A stretch of DNA of 64,000 bases. Origin: Thermoleophilia bacterium. Its GTDB lineage: Bacteria > Actinomycetota > Thermoleophilia > Gaiellales > SKUG01. Below the pieces are notes generated by a model that saw nothing but the letters and a program-made list of their open reading frames with translations, made no database searches and was not told the DNA's origin. Location: NCBI GenBank assembly GCA_025964555.1, contig JAOPYQ010000006.1:62001-126000 (forward strand). Direction: 5' to 3'. The translations under genes were made by a program, and so were the position numbers. Shown piece after piece: positions 24,622-32,458 of the stretch. The number at the start of each line of letters is the position of its first letter. Position 1 is the stretch's first letter.

Positions 24622-25185
24622 ATGACCACGTACCAGTACGCAGCCCCCGCCCCCGCTCGCAGCGGCGGCACGGACGTCGCCGCTTGGGCGCTCGTCGCGC
24701 TCGTCGTGGCGACGATCTGCGCCGCTGCCGGCTGGGCGATCGCCCGCCAGGACACGCCCGGCCGCGACGACGTCGCGCGCAACGCCGAGCTCGCCGCCCA
24801 GGACGGATTCGTTCGTGGCGAGACATCCGGCTACGGCGAAGGCGCGCGCCTCGGCCGCAGGCAGGTCGCGGTCCGCACCCGGACGGAGATGGCAGCCGAG
24901 CGCCGCCAGGCGGCACGCGAGGGCTACGACACCGGCTTCATGGAAGGCCGCTCCAAGGCGGGCGACCCCAATGCGTTCATGAACTCGACCGCGGGTGCCG
25001 GCGTGTACCCTGCCGCAGGCTACGAGGACATCCTCTCCGCCGACCTGCTCGGCGGCGACGTCCCAGGCTTCAGCGACAGCGGCTACGACTCGCTCGGCTT
25101 CGGTGCCGGCACCTCGACGCCCTACCTGGGCACGACGAGCCGCTCGACGAGCGTCGGCGACGACTACGCCGGCCTCGGCTACTAG
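24622..25185 (+). CDS. Single-pass membrane protein with Gly-repeat ectodomain (paralogue of the 50960 protein)
   Basis: This 187-residue protein has a short N-terminus, one hydrophobic span at about residues 20-42 (VAAWALVALVVATICAAAGW), then a charged region with repeats of G-x3-G type: GFVRGETSGYGEGARLG and GYDTGFMEGRS. The C-terminal third is Ser/Gly/Tyr-rich and ends in GLGY. The architecture is shared with the protein at 50960. The ATG at 24622 follows GAAAGG. No function can be assigned; surface or envelope structural protein is a reasonable guess. Confidence 0.65.
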   Translation: MTTYQYAAPAPARSGGTDVAAWALVALVVATICAAAGWAIARQDTPGRDDVARNAELAAQDGFVRGETSGYGEGARLGRRQVAVRTRTEMAAERRQAAREGYDTGFMEGRSKAGDPNAFMNSTAGAGVYPAAGYEDILSADLLGGDVPGFSDSGYDSLGFGAGTSTPYLGTTSRSTSVGDDYAGLGY

Positions 25186-25207
25186 CTACGAGCGCGAGAC
25201 CCGCGAC

Positions 25208-26176
25208 CTACGCGACGCCGCTGTCGTCGCCGGGAAGCGCCGATCGCATGCGTCGCATGATCTCTTCCTGCGTCGCCGGGTTCGAGAGCAGGTAGCCGCC
25301 CACGAGCCGCTGGAACGCGGCTCGCGTGATCGACCAGGTCAGTGCCTTCGTCGATGCCTGCACGGTCGCGTTGCGCGGCATGTCGAGCAGCAGGGCCGTC
25401 TCTCCGAAGAAGTCGCCCGCGTTGAGCTGCGCAACCGTCTCGCCGTCACGAACGACGCCCACCGTGCCCTCGAGCAGGATGTAGAAACGATCCCCGGGAT
25501 CGCCCTGCTGGATGATCGGCGCGCGCTCGGGATACCAGCGGTGTTCGGCGTGCTGGAGCACGAACTCGAGGTCCGGCTCCGGCAGGCGCTTGAGCAGGTC
25601 GAGCTCCTTGATGCGCAGGCGGCCCCGGCCACTGCCGGAGAGCTCCTGTCGGCGCTGGCGCTCGCGCAGCACGCGGAACACCAGCACGTGCTCGGCGATG
25701 CTGCGATGGAAGGTGAGTGCGTCGAACGAGTACGCGCGCAGCGGAATCGTGCCGTGCACGCGGACCGTGGCGTTTCGGGCCTGGTTCGTCAGCAGCCCGA
25801 GCTCGCCAAAGTAGGAGCCGAGCGACAGGCGGGCGACGACCCGCTCCAAGCCACCGCGATCGCGCCGCAGCACGTCTGCGCTGCCGCTCCTGATCACGTA
25901 GAAGCGCGTGTTGGTGTCATCTGACCCGTCGCCCTGGCTGACGATCCTCGATCCGGGAGCGAACTCGCACGATTCGGCGCTCCGCGCGATGTCCCAGAGC
26001 GTGGTGTCATCGATCTCGAACAGGATCGGGACGCTCCGAAGGAACGTGAAACACTTCGTGGCGCGCTGCAAGGCGTCGCCATCTTCTGAAAAGTGCCCTG
26101 GCAGGGGTCGACCGCCGAAACGACCACCACCCACCGGGTCAGCATCGTCCCGGAACCCGTCCATCGTGTCGATCAT
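25208..26176 (-). CDS. Protein with two cyclic-nucleotide-binding (cNMP) domains
   Basis: This 322-residue protein has two complete cNMP-binding domains. The first has GSYFGELGLLTNQARNATVR and the second GDFFGETALLLDMPRNATVQ, both the phosphate-binding cassette pattern F-G-E-x-x-L-L...R-x-A-T-V. Each Arg and Glu needed for cyclic-nucleotide phosphate contact is present. I see no DNA-binding helix-turn-helix or kinase domain; about 40 residues follow the second cassette. It could be a regulatory subunit for a partner enzyme. The start is ATG 26176, although a TTG six bases earlier is in frame. Confidence 0.8.
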   Translation of the reverse strand: MIDTMDGFRDDADPVGGGRFGGRPLPGHFSEDGDALQRATKCFTFLRSVPILFEIDDTTLWDIARSAESCEFAPGSRIVSQGDGSDDTNTRFYVIRSGSADVLRRDRGGLERVVARLSLGSYFGELGLLTNQARNATVRVHGTIPLRAYSFDALTFHRSIAEHVLVFRVLRERQRRQELSGSGRGRLRIKELDLLKRLPEPDLEFVLQHAEHRWYPERAPIIQQGDPGDRFYILLEGTVGVVRDGETVAQLNAGDFFGETALLLDMPRNATVQASTKALTWSITRAAFQRLVGGYLLSNPATQEEIMRRMRSALPGDDSGVA

Positions 26177-26383
26177 CGGCAATTCGGCTGGGTTCCGGTG
26201 TAAGGATTCTGTTCAGGAGTGCAGGGAACTCGAACTCAATCCTGCCGAAAACCGCACACAGTGCCCCGTGATTCAGTCCGTTGTCCGAAGTATGCTGCTT
26301 CATAACGGCCCCACGACGTGGGCGCCGGAGGGGGCGTCGTCTTGCTGGGCGGCGCTACGACACATCAGAAAGCGGTACGCAAC

Positions 26384-26587
26384 ATGGCACGTGGCACGGT
26401 GAAGTGGTTCGACGGCGAGAAGGGGTATGGCTTCATCACCCCCGAAGACGGCACAAAGGACCTCTTCGTTCACTTCTCCAACATCTCGGGTTCCGGCTTC
26501 CGGTCGCTCGAGGAAGGCCAGCAGGTGCAGTTCGAGGTCGGTGAGGGTCGCAAGGGCCCAGAGGCCACGGACGTGTCGGCTGTCTAG
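26384..26587 (+). CDS. csp: Cold-shock protein
   Basis: A 67-residue CspA-family protein with a single cold-shock domain that binds single-stranded RNA and DNA. The RNP motifs are KGYGFIT and DLFVHFSNI, and the opening is [14 protein letters not shown]. Length and content fit a housekeeping or stress-induced Csp. A long upstream region (26182-26383) is shared with the divergent cNMP protein and may hold a regulated leader. Confidence 0.95.
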   Translation: MARGTVKWFDGEKGYGFITPEDGTKDLFVHFSNISGSGFRSLEEGQQVQFEVGEGRKGPEATDVSAV

Positions 26588-26641
26588 CCTCGACGAACGA
26601 ACACCGGAGTCGAGCCAAGTTGCTCGCTTCGAGAATTCAGG

Positions 26642-26671
26642 GAGGGGCGCGTCCTGCGGGATGCGCCCCTC
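26642..26671. terminator. Hairpin between convergent csp and the thioredoxin-fold gene
   Basis: GAGGGGCGC (26642-26650) pairs with GCGCCCCTC (26663-26671); inner bases extend the stem with a G-U pair. It lies between two convergent genes, so it may serve both; there is no long U-tract. Confidence 0.6.
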
Positions 26672-26687
26672 GAATCTTCCGGTGCCG

Positions 26688-27215
26688 CTACGCCGCGTGC
26701 TGCAGTCGCAGGTCGAGCTCCGCCACGTCGGGACGATCGTCGGGGCGGCGCGAGGTGCGCAGCCACGTCGTCGTTCCGTCCGCATCGACCACCACGTCGC
26801 CACCGAGCAGCAGCAGGTCCTGCCCCGGCCGCGAGAGGCGTCCACCGCGGAGCAGGTGACGCACGAACGTCGGGGCGCTCCGCAGGCGGATGCGCAGGTC
26901 GAGCATGCGACGCAGTCGCCCCGTGCGCCAGGCTTCGTAGACGGCCTGCGTCTCGTCGGCGACGACGAGCACCTCGGGCGGCAGGCCCTGATGCACCTCG
27001 CGCAACTCCTCGGGCGTCGCGTTGCCGACGAGCACGATCCGACCGATCGTGTCGCGCGCCTGCAGCACGCGCCCGACGTAGACCTCGCAGAAGGGGCAGT
27101 CGAGGTGGCGCATGAGCACGATGAGCGACGCCTGTCCGCCGATCGCGTCGCGCAGGGTGATCGCGGCGCCGTCGCTCGCGCGACGCACCGTGACGTCGAG
27201 GGCTGTCGAACTCAT
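26688..27215 (-). CDS. AhpC/TSA-like (PRXL2-type) thioredoxin-fold protein
   Basis: This 175-residue protein has a thioredoxin-type active site RHLDCPFCEVYV, with the Cys pair CPFC at the N-terminus of the first helix, typical of the AhpC-TSA_2 group of putative antioxidant proteins. Later residues (EVLVVADETQAVYEAW) fit the second half of the fold. Its ATG overlaps the stop of the upstream GGDEF/HD-GYP gene (ATGA), so the two are translationally coupled and perhaps functionally linked. The natural substrate is unknown. Confidence 0.75.
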   Translation of the reverse strand: MSSTALDVTVRRASDGAAITLRDAIGGQASLIVLMRHLDCPFCEVYVGRVLQARDTIGRIVLVGNATPEELREVHQGLPPEVLVVADETQAVYEAWRTGRLRRMLDLRIRLRSAPTFVRHLLRGGRLSRPGQDLLLLGGDVVVDADGTTTWLRTSRRPDDRPDVAELDLRLQHAA

Positions 27216-28480
27216 GCCGCGGCCTCCAGGACGTCGTCCTCACCATCCTGCTCGAGCTCCACCGGGAGCGGGGCGATCTCGTCGAGCACCTGCAGGAACA
27301 CGTCCACCACGTCCGAGTCGAACTGTGCGCCGCGCCACTTGTCGAGCTCGGAGCGCGCGATGACGGGGCCCGGGGCCGAACGATAGACGCGGTCGGCGGT
27401 CATCGCCTCGTACGCGTCGGCGACGGAGAGGATCTTCGCTTCGATGGGGATCTCCGCGTCGGTGAGGCCGTACGGGTAGCCGCGACCGTCGGGGCGCTCG
27501 TGGTGGGCGAGCACCCACGAGCGGATGTCCTCGGCATCGACGGACGCGAGCAGTCGCGCGCCGATCTCGGGGTGCGCCTGCATCTGCGCCCACTCGTCGT
27601 CGTCGAGCTTCGCGGGCTTGCGCAGCACCGAGTCGGGGACGCCGATCTTGCCGATGTCGTGGAGCAGGCCGGCGACACGCACGCGCTCCACGCGCGCGGG
27701 GGACATGCCGAGCCCCTGCGCCATGAGCTCGGCGTAGTGGCCGACCATGCGCGAGTGGTTGGAGGTGTCGGCATCGCGCAGGTCGAGGGCTTCGGCGAGC
27801 GAGAGCACGGTCGCGAGCTGTGCGTCGCGCTGCACGCGGCGGCGGCCGGTGGCGCGGCGGATCACGTCCTGGGCGGCATCGCCCCAGCTGGCCGTGCGGT
27901 TGCCACCCTGGAGCTTCGCGGCGAGCGTTGCCTGGTCGGCGCTCTGGAACAGGTCGGCGAGCTCGGTCTCGCCCGCGCGCGAGGTGGCGATGCCGACGCT
28001 GAGGGTGATGAGGCTGGCGCTGGGATCGTCGACGTCTGCGACCTGGGTGGCGATGCGTCCCTGGAGGCGATTGCGCAGGCCTTCGACGCGGTCGCGCAGC
28101 TCGTCGCCGTCCACGTCGGGCAGGAGGACCGCCCACGAGCCGCCGCCGAGGCGCAGCACGGTGTCGATGCGGCGCACGGTCGTGACGAGCGCGCCTTCGA
28201 GCAGGCCGATCGCGGCATCGCCAGCGGCATAGCCCTGCTGCTCGTTGACCTGTGCGAGGTGGTCGACGTCGAAGATCGCGAGGTTGAGGTCGTGGCCGAG
28301 CGTGCGGGCTCGTTCGACCTCGCGATCGCCGAGGCGGTCGAACGCGTCGCGCGACGGTGCGAGGCGCCGATCACGGGCGACGGGCTGCGCGGCGCGGCGG
28401 CGCTTCACGAGCAGGACGGCGATCAGCGCGGACTGCAGCAGCAGCCCGCACGCCATGAAGGCGAACAGGGTCGTGGGCAT
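27212..28480 (-). CDS. Degenerate GGDEF domain fused to HD-GYP phosphodiesterase
   Basis: This 422-residue protein starts with one membrane span (FAFMACGLLLQSALIAVLLV), followed by a GGDEF domain whose signature reads GGGSW, so diguanylate cyclase activity is not expected. The C-terminal HD-GYP domain keeps LLHDIGKIGVP (HD) and HHERPDGRGYP (GYP), so it should hydrolyse cyclic di-GMP or a related signal. The inactive GGDEF may be a GTP-sensing regulatory domain. I start it at the ATG at 28480; further in-frame codons extend to 28522. It is the first gene of a coupled pair. Confidence 0.85.
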   Translation of the reverse strand: MPTTLFAFMACGLLLQSALIAVLLVKRRRAAQPVARDRRLAPSRDAFDRLGDREVERARTLGHDLNLAIFDVDHLAQVNEQQGYAAGDAAIGLLEGALVTTVRRIDTVLRLGGGSWAVLLPDVDGDELRDRVEGLRNRLQGRIATQVADVDDPSASLITLSVGIATSRAGETELADLFQSADQATLAAKLQGGNRTASWGDAAQDVIRRATGRRRVQRDAQLATVLSLAEALDLRDADTSNHSRMVGHYAELMAQGLGMSPARVERVRVAGLLHDIGKIGVPDSVLRKPAKLDDDEWAQMQAHPEIGARLLASVDAEDIRSWVLAHHERPDGRGYPYGLTDAEIPIEAKILSVADAYEAMTADRVYRSAPGPVIARSELDKWRGAQFDSDVVDVFLQVLDEIAPLPVELEQDGEDDVLEAAA

Positions 28481-28549
28481 GTGCGCGTCTTCGGCAGCGG
28501 GTCGTCGAAACCTGAGGTCCACCCTGTGGCGCGCGCCCCCGCAACGACG

Positions 28550-28555
28550 TAGGAT
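28550..28555 (+). promoter_or_regulatory. -10 element (TAGGAT) for tRNA-Gly
   Basis: TAGGAT ends ten bases before the tRNA 5' end, the same motif used by many leaderless genes in this window. Confidence 0.55.
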
Positions 28556-28565
28556 GCCTGCACCG

Positions 28566-28636
28566 GCGGGTATGGTGAAGTGGTATCACGAGAGCTTCCC
28601 AAGCTCTAATTGCGGGTTCGATTCCCGCTACCCGCT
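28566..28636 (+). tRNA. tRNA-Gly (anticodon CCC)
   Basis: A full cloverleaf can be folded: acceptor GCGGGTA pairs with TACCCGC; the D arm follows; the anticodon stem AGAGC/GCTCT encloses the loop TTCCCAA, giving CCC; the T arm has GGTTCGATTC. It reads GGG glycine codons. The genome does not encode the 3' CCA (CCT follows). Confidence 0.95.
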
Positions 28637-28644
28637 CCTGGATC

Positions 28645-28666
28645 GACGCCGCCCACGGGCGGCGTC
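28645..28666 (+). terminator. Hairpin after tRNA-Gly
   Basis: GACGCCGC (28645-28652) pairs with GCGGCGTC (28659-28666) around CCACGG. It starts nine bases past the tRNA and overlaps the stop codon of the convergent minus-strand gene. There is no U-tract. Confidence 0.5.
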
Positions 28667-29573
28667 AGTCGTTGGCGAGCGGGTCGTCCTTGCGGCGCAG
28701 GTCGACCATCCCGTTCACGCCGATCGCGCGCAGCTTCGCGGTCATGGCGACGACGTCGGGATCGCCGAGCAGCGGCAGGTTCCAGGCGTTGACCACCGCG
28801 AATGCGCTGCGCAGGAACGCGATGTCGCCGCGGTGGACGAGCCCGCCCATGATCGCGACGCCGAGGTGGTCGCCGCCGATCGCCTGTGCCGCGCGCACCG
28901 CGAGCAGGTAGCCGGGGCCGAGCGGCACGGGGAGGTTGAGCGTGATCCACGAGGCAGGGAAGCGCATGCGCAGCGCGCGGATCGCGTCGATGGGCACGCC
29001 CGCCGACCACGGCGTGGGCAGGCCGACGTTGAAGGTGACCGAGCCGGCGGGGATGCCGAGGCGCTCGAGGGTGGCCGCGACCTGGGCGAGCGCGGCGGGC
29101 TCCTTGAGGTCGATGCGCAGGTGCTTGCCGGCGCGCGATGCGATGAGCGCCCACTGCTCGAAGGTGAGGTCGTAGGCGGCATCCGGGTCGTGCTTCATCA
29201 CCGGGATGCCGTCGCGGACGCGAACGTCACCCTCGACGGAGTTGTAGGGGCCGGCCAGCGCGTAGGCGAGCTGGGCGCGGGTGTTCGAGTAGTGCGCGTT
29301 GTGGATCGTGGAGGGGTGGTCCCCCGGCGTGAAGCGCTGGTCGGCCGGGGCTGCGGCGGCGAGCTCGGCGAGCCGGGCGAGGCTGGGCACGGGATTCGGC
29401 AGCGCCGGGTGCTTCGGCCGGACTGGCGGCAGCTCGGGTCCCGGGACCGGGCTGGCGTCGAAGCGTGCGAGCGTCGGTACACCAGGTAGCGCGTGCAGGG
29501 CGGGGAGGACGATCGAGCGCGCGGTGACGGGCGGGGTCGTCTGCCGGGCGGGGGTGATCGTCGTGGGCTGCAC
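28665..29573 (-). CDS. Putative TIM-barrel protein, FAM151/menorin (DUF2181)-like
   Basis: This 302-residue protein has about 100 Pro/Ala-rich residues, then a region resembling the DUF2181 (FAM151/menorin) and glycerophosphodiesterase-like barrels. The points of likeness are HYSNTRAQLAYAL, a short acidic EGDVRV strand, MKHDPDAAYDLTFEQW and HLRIDLKEP. The conserved His, Asp and Lys positions are consistent with a barrel active site, but the metal-binding HRG of true GDPDs is absent. The family call is tentative. There is no obvious signal peptide. It converges with the tRNA and diverges from the GH3 gene. Confidence 0.55.
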   Translation of the reverse strand: MQPTTITPARQTTPPVTARSIVLPALHALPGVPTLARFDASPVPGPELPPVRPKHPALPNPVPSLARLAELAAAAPADQRFTPGDHPSTIHNAHYSNTRAQLAYALAGPYNSVEGDVRVRDGIPVMKHDPDAAYDLTFEQWALIASRAGKHLRIDLKEPAALAQVAATLERLGIPAGSVTFNVGLPTPWSAGVPIDAIRALRMRFPASWITLNLPVPLGPGYLLAVRAAQAIGGDHLGVAIMGGLVHRGDIAFLRSAFAVVNAWNLPLLGDPDVVAMTAKLRAIGVNGMVDLRRKDDPLAND

Positions 29574-29661
29574 GGGCTCAAGATCCCGCGTCTCGTGAAG
29601 ACGGAAACCCGCGGGCGACCCGATCGGCCGCCCGCGATGCGGTACGGGCCGCGTCGCCGGC

Positions 29662-29667
29662 TAGGAT
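29662..29667 (+). promoter_or_regulatory. -10 element (TAGGAT) for leaderless start at 29674
   Basis: TAGGAT ends six bases before the ATG of the GH3 gene. Confidence 0.55.
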
Positions 29668-29673
29668 CGAGGC

Positions 29674-30840
29674 ATGCACCATCGATCGCTCGAGCTCTCC
29701 GCACGCATGGCGCTTCGCGCGACCGTCGTGGCTGCGGCGATCGTGCTCGCACTCGTGCCGGCGGGCGTCGTCGCCGCCGGCGAACCGGCGCCGGATCCAC
29801 ACCTGCTGGCGGCGCAGGACGCGCTGCGTGAGCTCTCGCTCGTGGACCGGGCGGGGCAGGTGCTCATGACCAGCGTGCCGGGCGCGACGCTCTCGGCTCG
29901 TGACCAGGCGTCGCTGCGCCAGCTGCGACCGGGCGGGATCATCCTGTTCGGGGACAACTACCGGTCACGCGCGCAGCTGACCCGGCTCACGCGGTCGATG
30001 CAGGTCGCGACGCGGGCTGGAGACGATGCTCGCGCGAGCGCGATCGTCTCCATCGACCAGGAGGGCGGTGTCGTGCGTCGGCTCGGCGACGCACCTCCGA
30101 CTCGTTCGCATCCGCAGCTGGGCGCTGCCGACGATGTAGCCGCGACCAGGCAGCAGGGACTGCGCACCGGTGCGGCCTTGCGAGCGGTGGGGGTGCACAT
30201 GGACCTGGCGCCTGTCGCGGACCTGGACCTGCGCCCGCGTCGCGTGATGCGCGCACGCAGCTTCGGGTCCGATCCGACGCTCGTCTCGCTCCACGTGCGC
30301 GCCTTCGTGGACGGCCTCCAGGCGGGCGGCGTGAGTGGATCGGTCAAGCACTTCCCCGGATTCGGGGGTGCGAGCGTCAACTCCGACGACGCGCTCGCGA
30401 CGATCACCCGAACGCGTGCGCAGCTCGACCTGGACCTGCAGCCGTTCCGCGCTGCGATCGACGCGGGCGTGGAATCGGTGATGGTCTCCCACGGCGTCTA
30501 CGTGCGCATCGATCGTCGTCGCCCGGCATCGACGAGCCCGGCAATCTACCGCCTGCTGCGCGACGAGCTGGGCTACGACGGCATCGCGATCACGGACTCG
30601 CTGCACGCCGCTGGATTCGGCGCTGCGACGAGTGGCGGCGTCGTCGACGGCTGTGAGCGCGTCCTCGAGGCCGGCGCCGACATCGCCCTGGTCACCGGAA
30701 CGGTGCAAGAAGCGATTGCATGCCGCGCCCGCCTCGTGGAGGCGGTGCGCGCCGGGCGGCTGTCGCGAGCGCGCCTCGACCAGGCGGCGACGCGGGTGCT
30801 GCGCCTCAAGTCGAAGCTGGGGCTGCTCGGCGCGGGCTGA
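29674..30840 (+). CDS. Glycoside hydrolase family 3, beta-N-acetylhexosaminidase (NagZ) type
   Basis: This 388-residue protein has an N-terminal signal peptide (ALRATVVAAAIVLALVPAGVVAA), so it is likely exported. The catalytic barrel shows SIDQEGGVVRR, a KHFPGFGG block and the nucleophile region GIAITDSLHAAG (Asp). In NagZ enzymes KHFPGHG is followed by a DSH acid/base dyad. Here it reads KHFPGFGGASVNSDD, so the usual histidine is not obvious, and activity should be confirmed. A role in peptidoglycan turnover is likely for the family. Confidence 0.8.
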   Translation: MHHRSLELSARMALRATVVAAAIVLALVPAGVVAAGEPAPDPHLLAAQDALRELSLVDRAGQVLMTSVPGATLSARDQASLRQLRPGGIILFGDNYRSRAQLTRLTRSMQVATRAGDDARASAIVSIDQEGGVVRRLGDAPPTRSHPQLGAADDVAATRQQGLRTGAALRAVGVHMDLAPVADLDLRPRRVMRARSFGSDPTLVSLHVRAFVDGLQAGGVSGSVKHFPGFGGASVNSDDALATITRTRAQLDLDLQPFRAAIDAGVESVMVSHGVYVRIDRRRPASTSPAIYRLLRDELGYDGIAITDSLHAAGFGAATSGGVVDGCERVLEAGADIALVTGTVQEAIACRARLVEAVRAGRLSRARLDQAATRVLRLKSKLGLLGAG

Positions 30841-30944
30841 CCGCGGCAGCACGGCCGACGCAGCTGCCGAAACGGTTTCCGAACGGGCATTCGCAGGTAG
30901 GTCCGGCACGGTGCGCACGAGCGCAGCGGGAAACGGAGGAACGC

Positions 30945-32102
30945 ATGGCGCTCCACATTGGCGTGCTCCGGGAGACACGGCCGGGCGAGCATCGCGTGGC
31001 GCTCACGCCGGACGTCGTCGGAAAGCTCGTGAAGGCGGGCCACGACGTTGCGATCCAGGCCGGTGCCGGGCTCGGCGCGGGCTGGGCCGACGACGCGTTC
31101 CAGCAGGCGGGCGCGAGCGTCGGGGTGGATCTCGGTGCGACGATGGTCGGTCGCAACGTGCTCGTGAAGGTGAACCCGCCCAACGACCTGGAGCTCTCGC
31201 ACCTCGCGGCCGACGCGGTCGTCATCGCGATGCTCGATCCCCTCAACGACCAGGCCGGCATCCAGGCGATCGCCGACAAGGGCGTCACGGCGTTCGCGAT
31301 GGAGCTGATCCCGCGCATCAGCCGAGCACAGTCGATGGACGTGCTCTCCTCGATGGCGACGGTCGCCGGCTACCGCGCGGTGCTCATCGCGGCGGAACGG
31401 CTCGACAAGTTCTTCCCGATGCTCATGACTGCTGCGGGCACCGTCGCGCCCGCCAAGGTGTTCATCATCGGCGCAGGGGTCGCGGGGCTCCAGGCGATCG
31501 CCACCGCGCGTCGCCTCGGTGCAGTCGTGAGCGGGTACGACACGCGCGCGGTCGTGCGCGAACAGGTGGAGAGCCTCGGCGCGTCCTTCCTCGACATCAG
31601 CGTCGGCGCCGATGCGGAGGCCGCCGGCGGCTACGCACGCGAGCTGACCGATGCCGAGCAGCGCACGCAGCGTGAGCTCATGGCCGACCACGTCGCCGGC
31701 TGTGACGTGGTCATCACCACCGCGCTCGTGCCGGGCCGCCCCGCACCCGTGATCATTCCGACGACGACCGTGGAGCGCATGCGACCCGGATCGGTGATCG
31801 TCGACCTGGCCAGCCAGAACGGCGGCAACTGCGAAGTGTCCGAACATGGGCGCGACATCGTGCACGCCGGCGTGCACGTGCTGGGTCCCGACAACCTGCC
31901 CGGCGGCATGCCGGTGCATGCGAGCCAGCTGTACGCACGCAACGTGCAGAACCTGCTCGACCTGCTCGTCGAGGACGGCGACCTGTCGCTCGATCGCGAC
32001 GACGAGGTCATCATCGGAACGCTCGCCACCCGTGGTGGTCGGATCGTCAGCCCGATGCTGCGCGACCGCTGGCAGCTCGACACGGAGGTCGCGTCGACAT
32101 GA
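30945..32102 (+). CDS. pntAA: NAD(P) transhydrogenase, alpha-1 subunit
   Basis: The NAD(H)-binding subunit of proton-translocating transhydrogenase, which uses the proton gradient to reduce NADP+ with NADH. The 385 residues resemble alanine dehydrogenase in fold: N-terminal GVLRETRPGEHRVALTP, then the Rossmann GAGVAGLQAIATARRLGA and DLASQNGGNCE blocks. The ATG at 30945 is four bases after GGAGGA. In this organism the alpha subunit is split in two; alpha-2 overlaps by four bases (ATGA). Confidence 0.93.
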   Translation: MALHIGVLRETRPGEHRVALTPDVVGKLVKAGHDVAIQAGAGLGAGWADDAFQQAGASVGVDLGATMVGRNVLVKVNPPNDLELSHLAADAVVIAMLDPLNDQAGIQAIADKGVTAFAMELIPRISRAQSMDVLSSMATVAGYRAVLIAAERLDKFFPMLMTAAGTVAPAKVFIIGAGVAGLQAIATARRLGAVVSGYDTRAVVREQVESLGASFLDISVGADAEAAGGYARELTDAEQRTQRELMADHVAGCDVVITTALVPGRPAPVIIPTTTVERMRPGSVIVDLASQNGGNCEVSEHGRDIVHAGVHVLGPDNLPGGMPVHASQLYARNVQNLLDLLVEDGDLSLDRDDEVIIGTLATRGGRIVSPMLRDRWQLDTEVAST

Positions 32103-32458
32103 GCGCAGAACTCGTTGCACAGATCACCGTCCTGGTCCTTGCCGCGTTCGTGGGATTCGAGGTCATCTCGAAGGTTCCCACGATGCTGCACACGCCGCTC
32201 ATGTCAGCCACCAACGCGATCCACGGCGTCGTGCTCATCGGAGCCCTGATCGTGCTCGCACACGACCCGGCTGACACGTACGTCCGCGTGCTCGGATTCA
32301 TCGCGGTCGTGTTCGGCACGATGAACGTCGTCGGCGGATTCGTCGTCACCGATCGCATGCTCGAGATGTTCAAGCCGCGCCCGCTCGAGATCAACACCGG
32401 CGGCCTCGGCGACGAACCGCTCGCGACTGACACGGATGCCGACGGGGGTGCGGCGTGA
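32099..32458 (+). CDS. pntAB: NAD(P) transhydrogenase, alpha-2 (membrane) subunit
   Basis: This 119-residue membrane subunit has about three hydrophobic segments (ITVLVLAAFVGFEVIS, AIHGVVLIGALIVLA, VLGFIAVVFGTMNVVGGF) and the family motif VPTMLHTPLMSATNAIHG. It joins alpha-1 to the membrane domain. It is tightly packed between pntAA (4-base overlap) and pntB (4-base overlap). Confidence 0.92.
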   Translation: MSAELVAQITVLVLAAFVGFEVISKVPTMLHTPLMSATNAIHGVVLIGALIVLAHDPADTYVRVLGFIAVVFGTMNVVGGFVVTDRMLEMFKPRPLEINTGGLGDEPLATDTDADGGAA

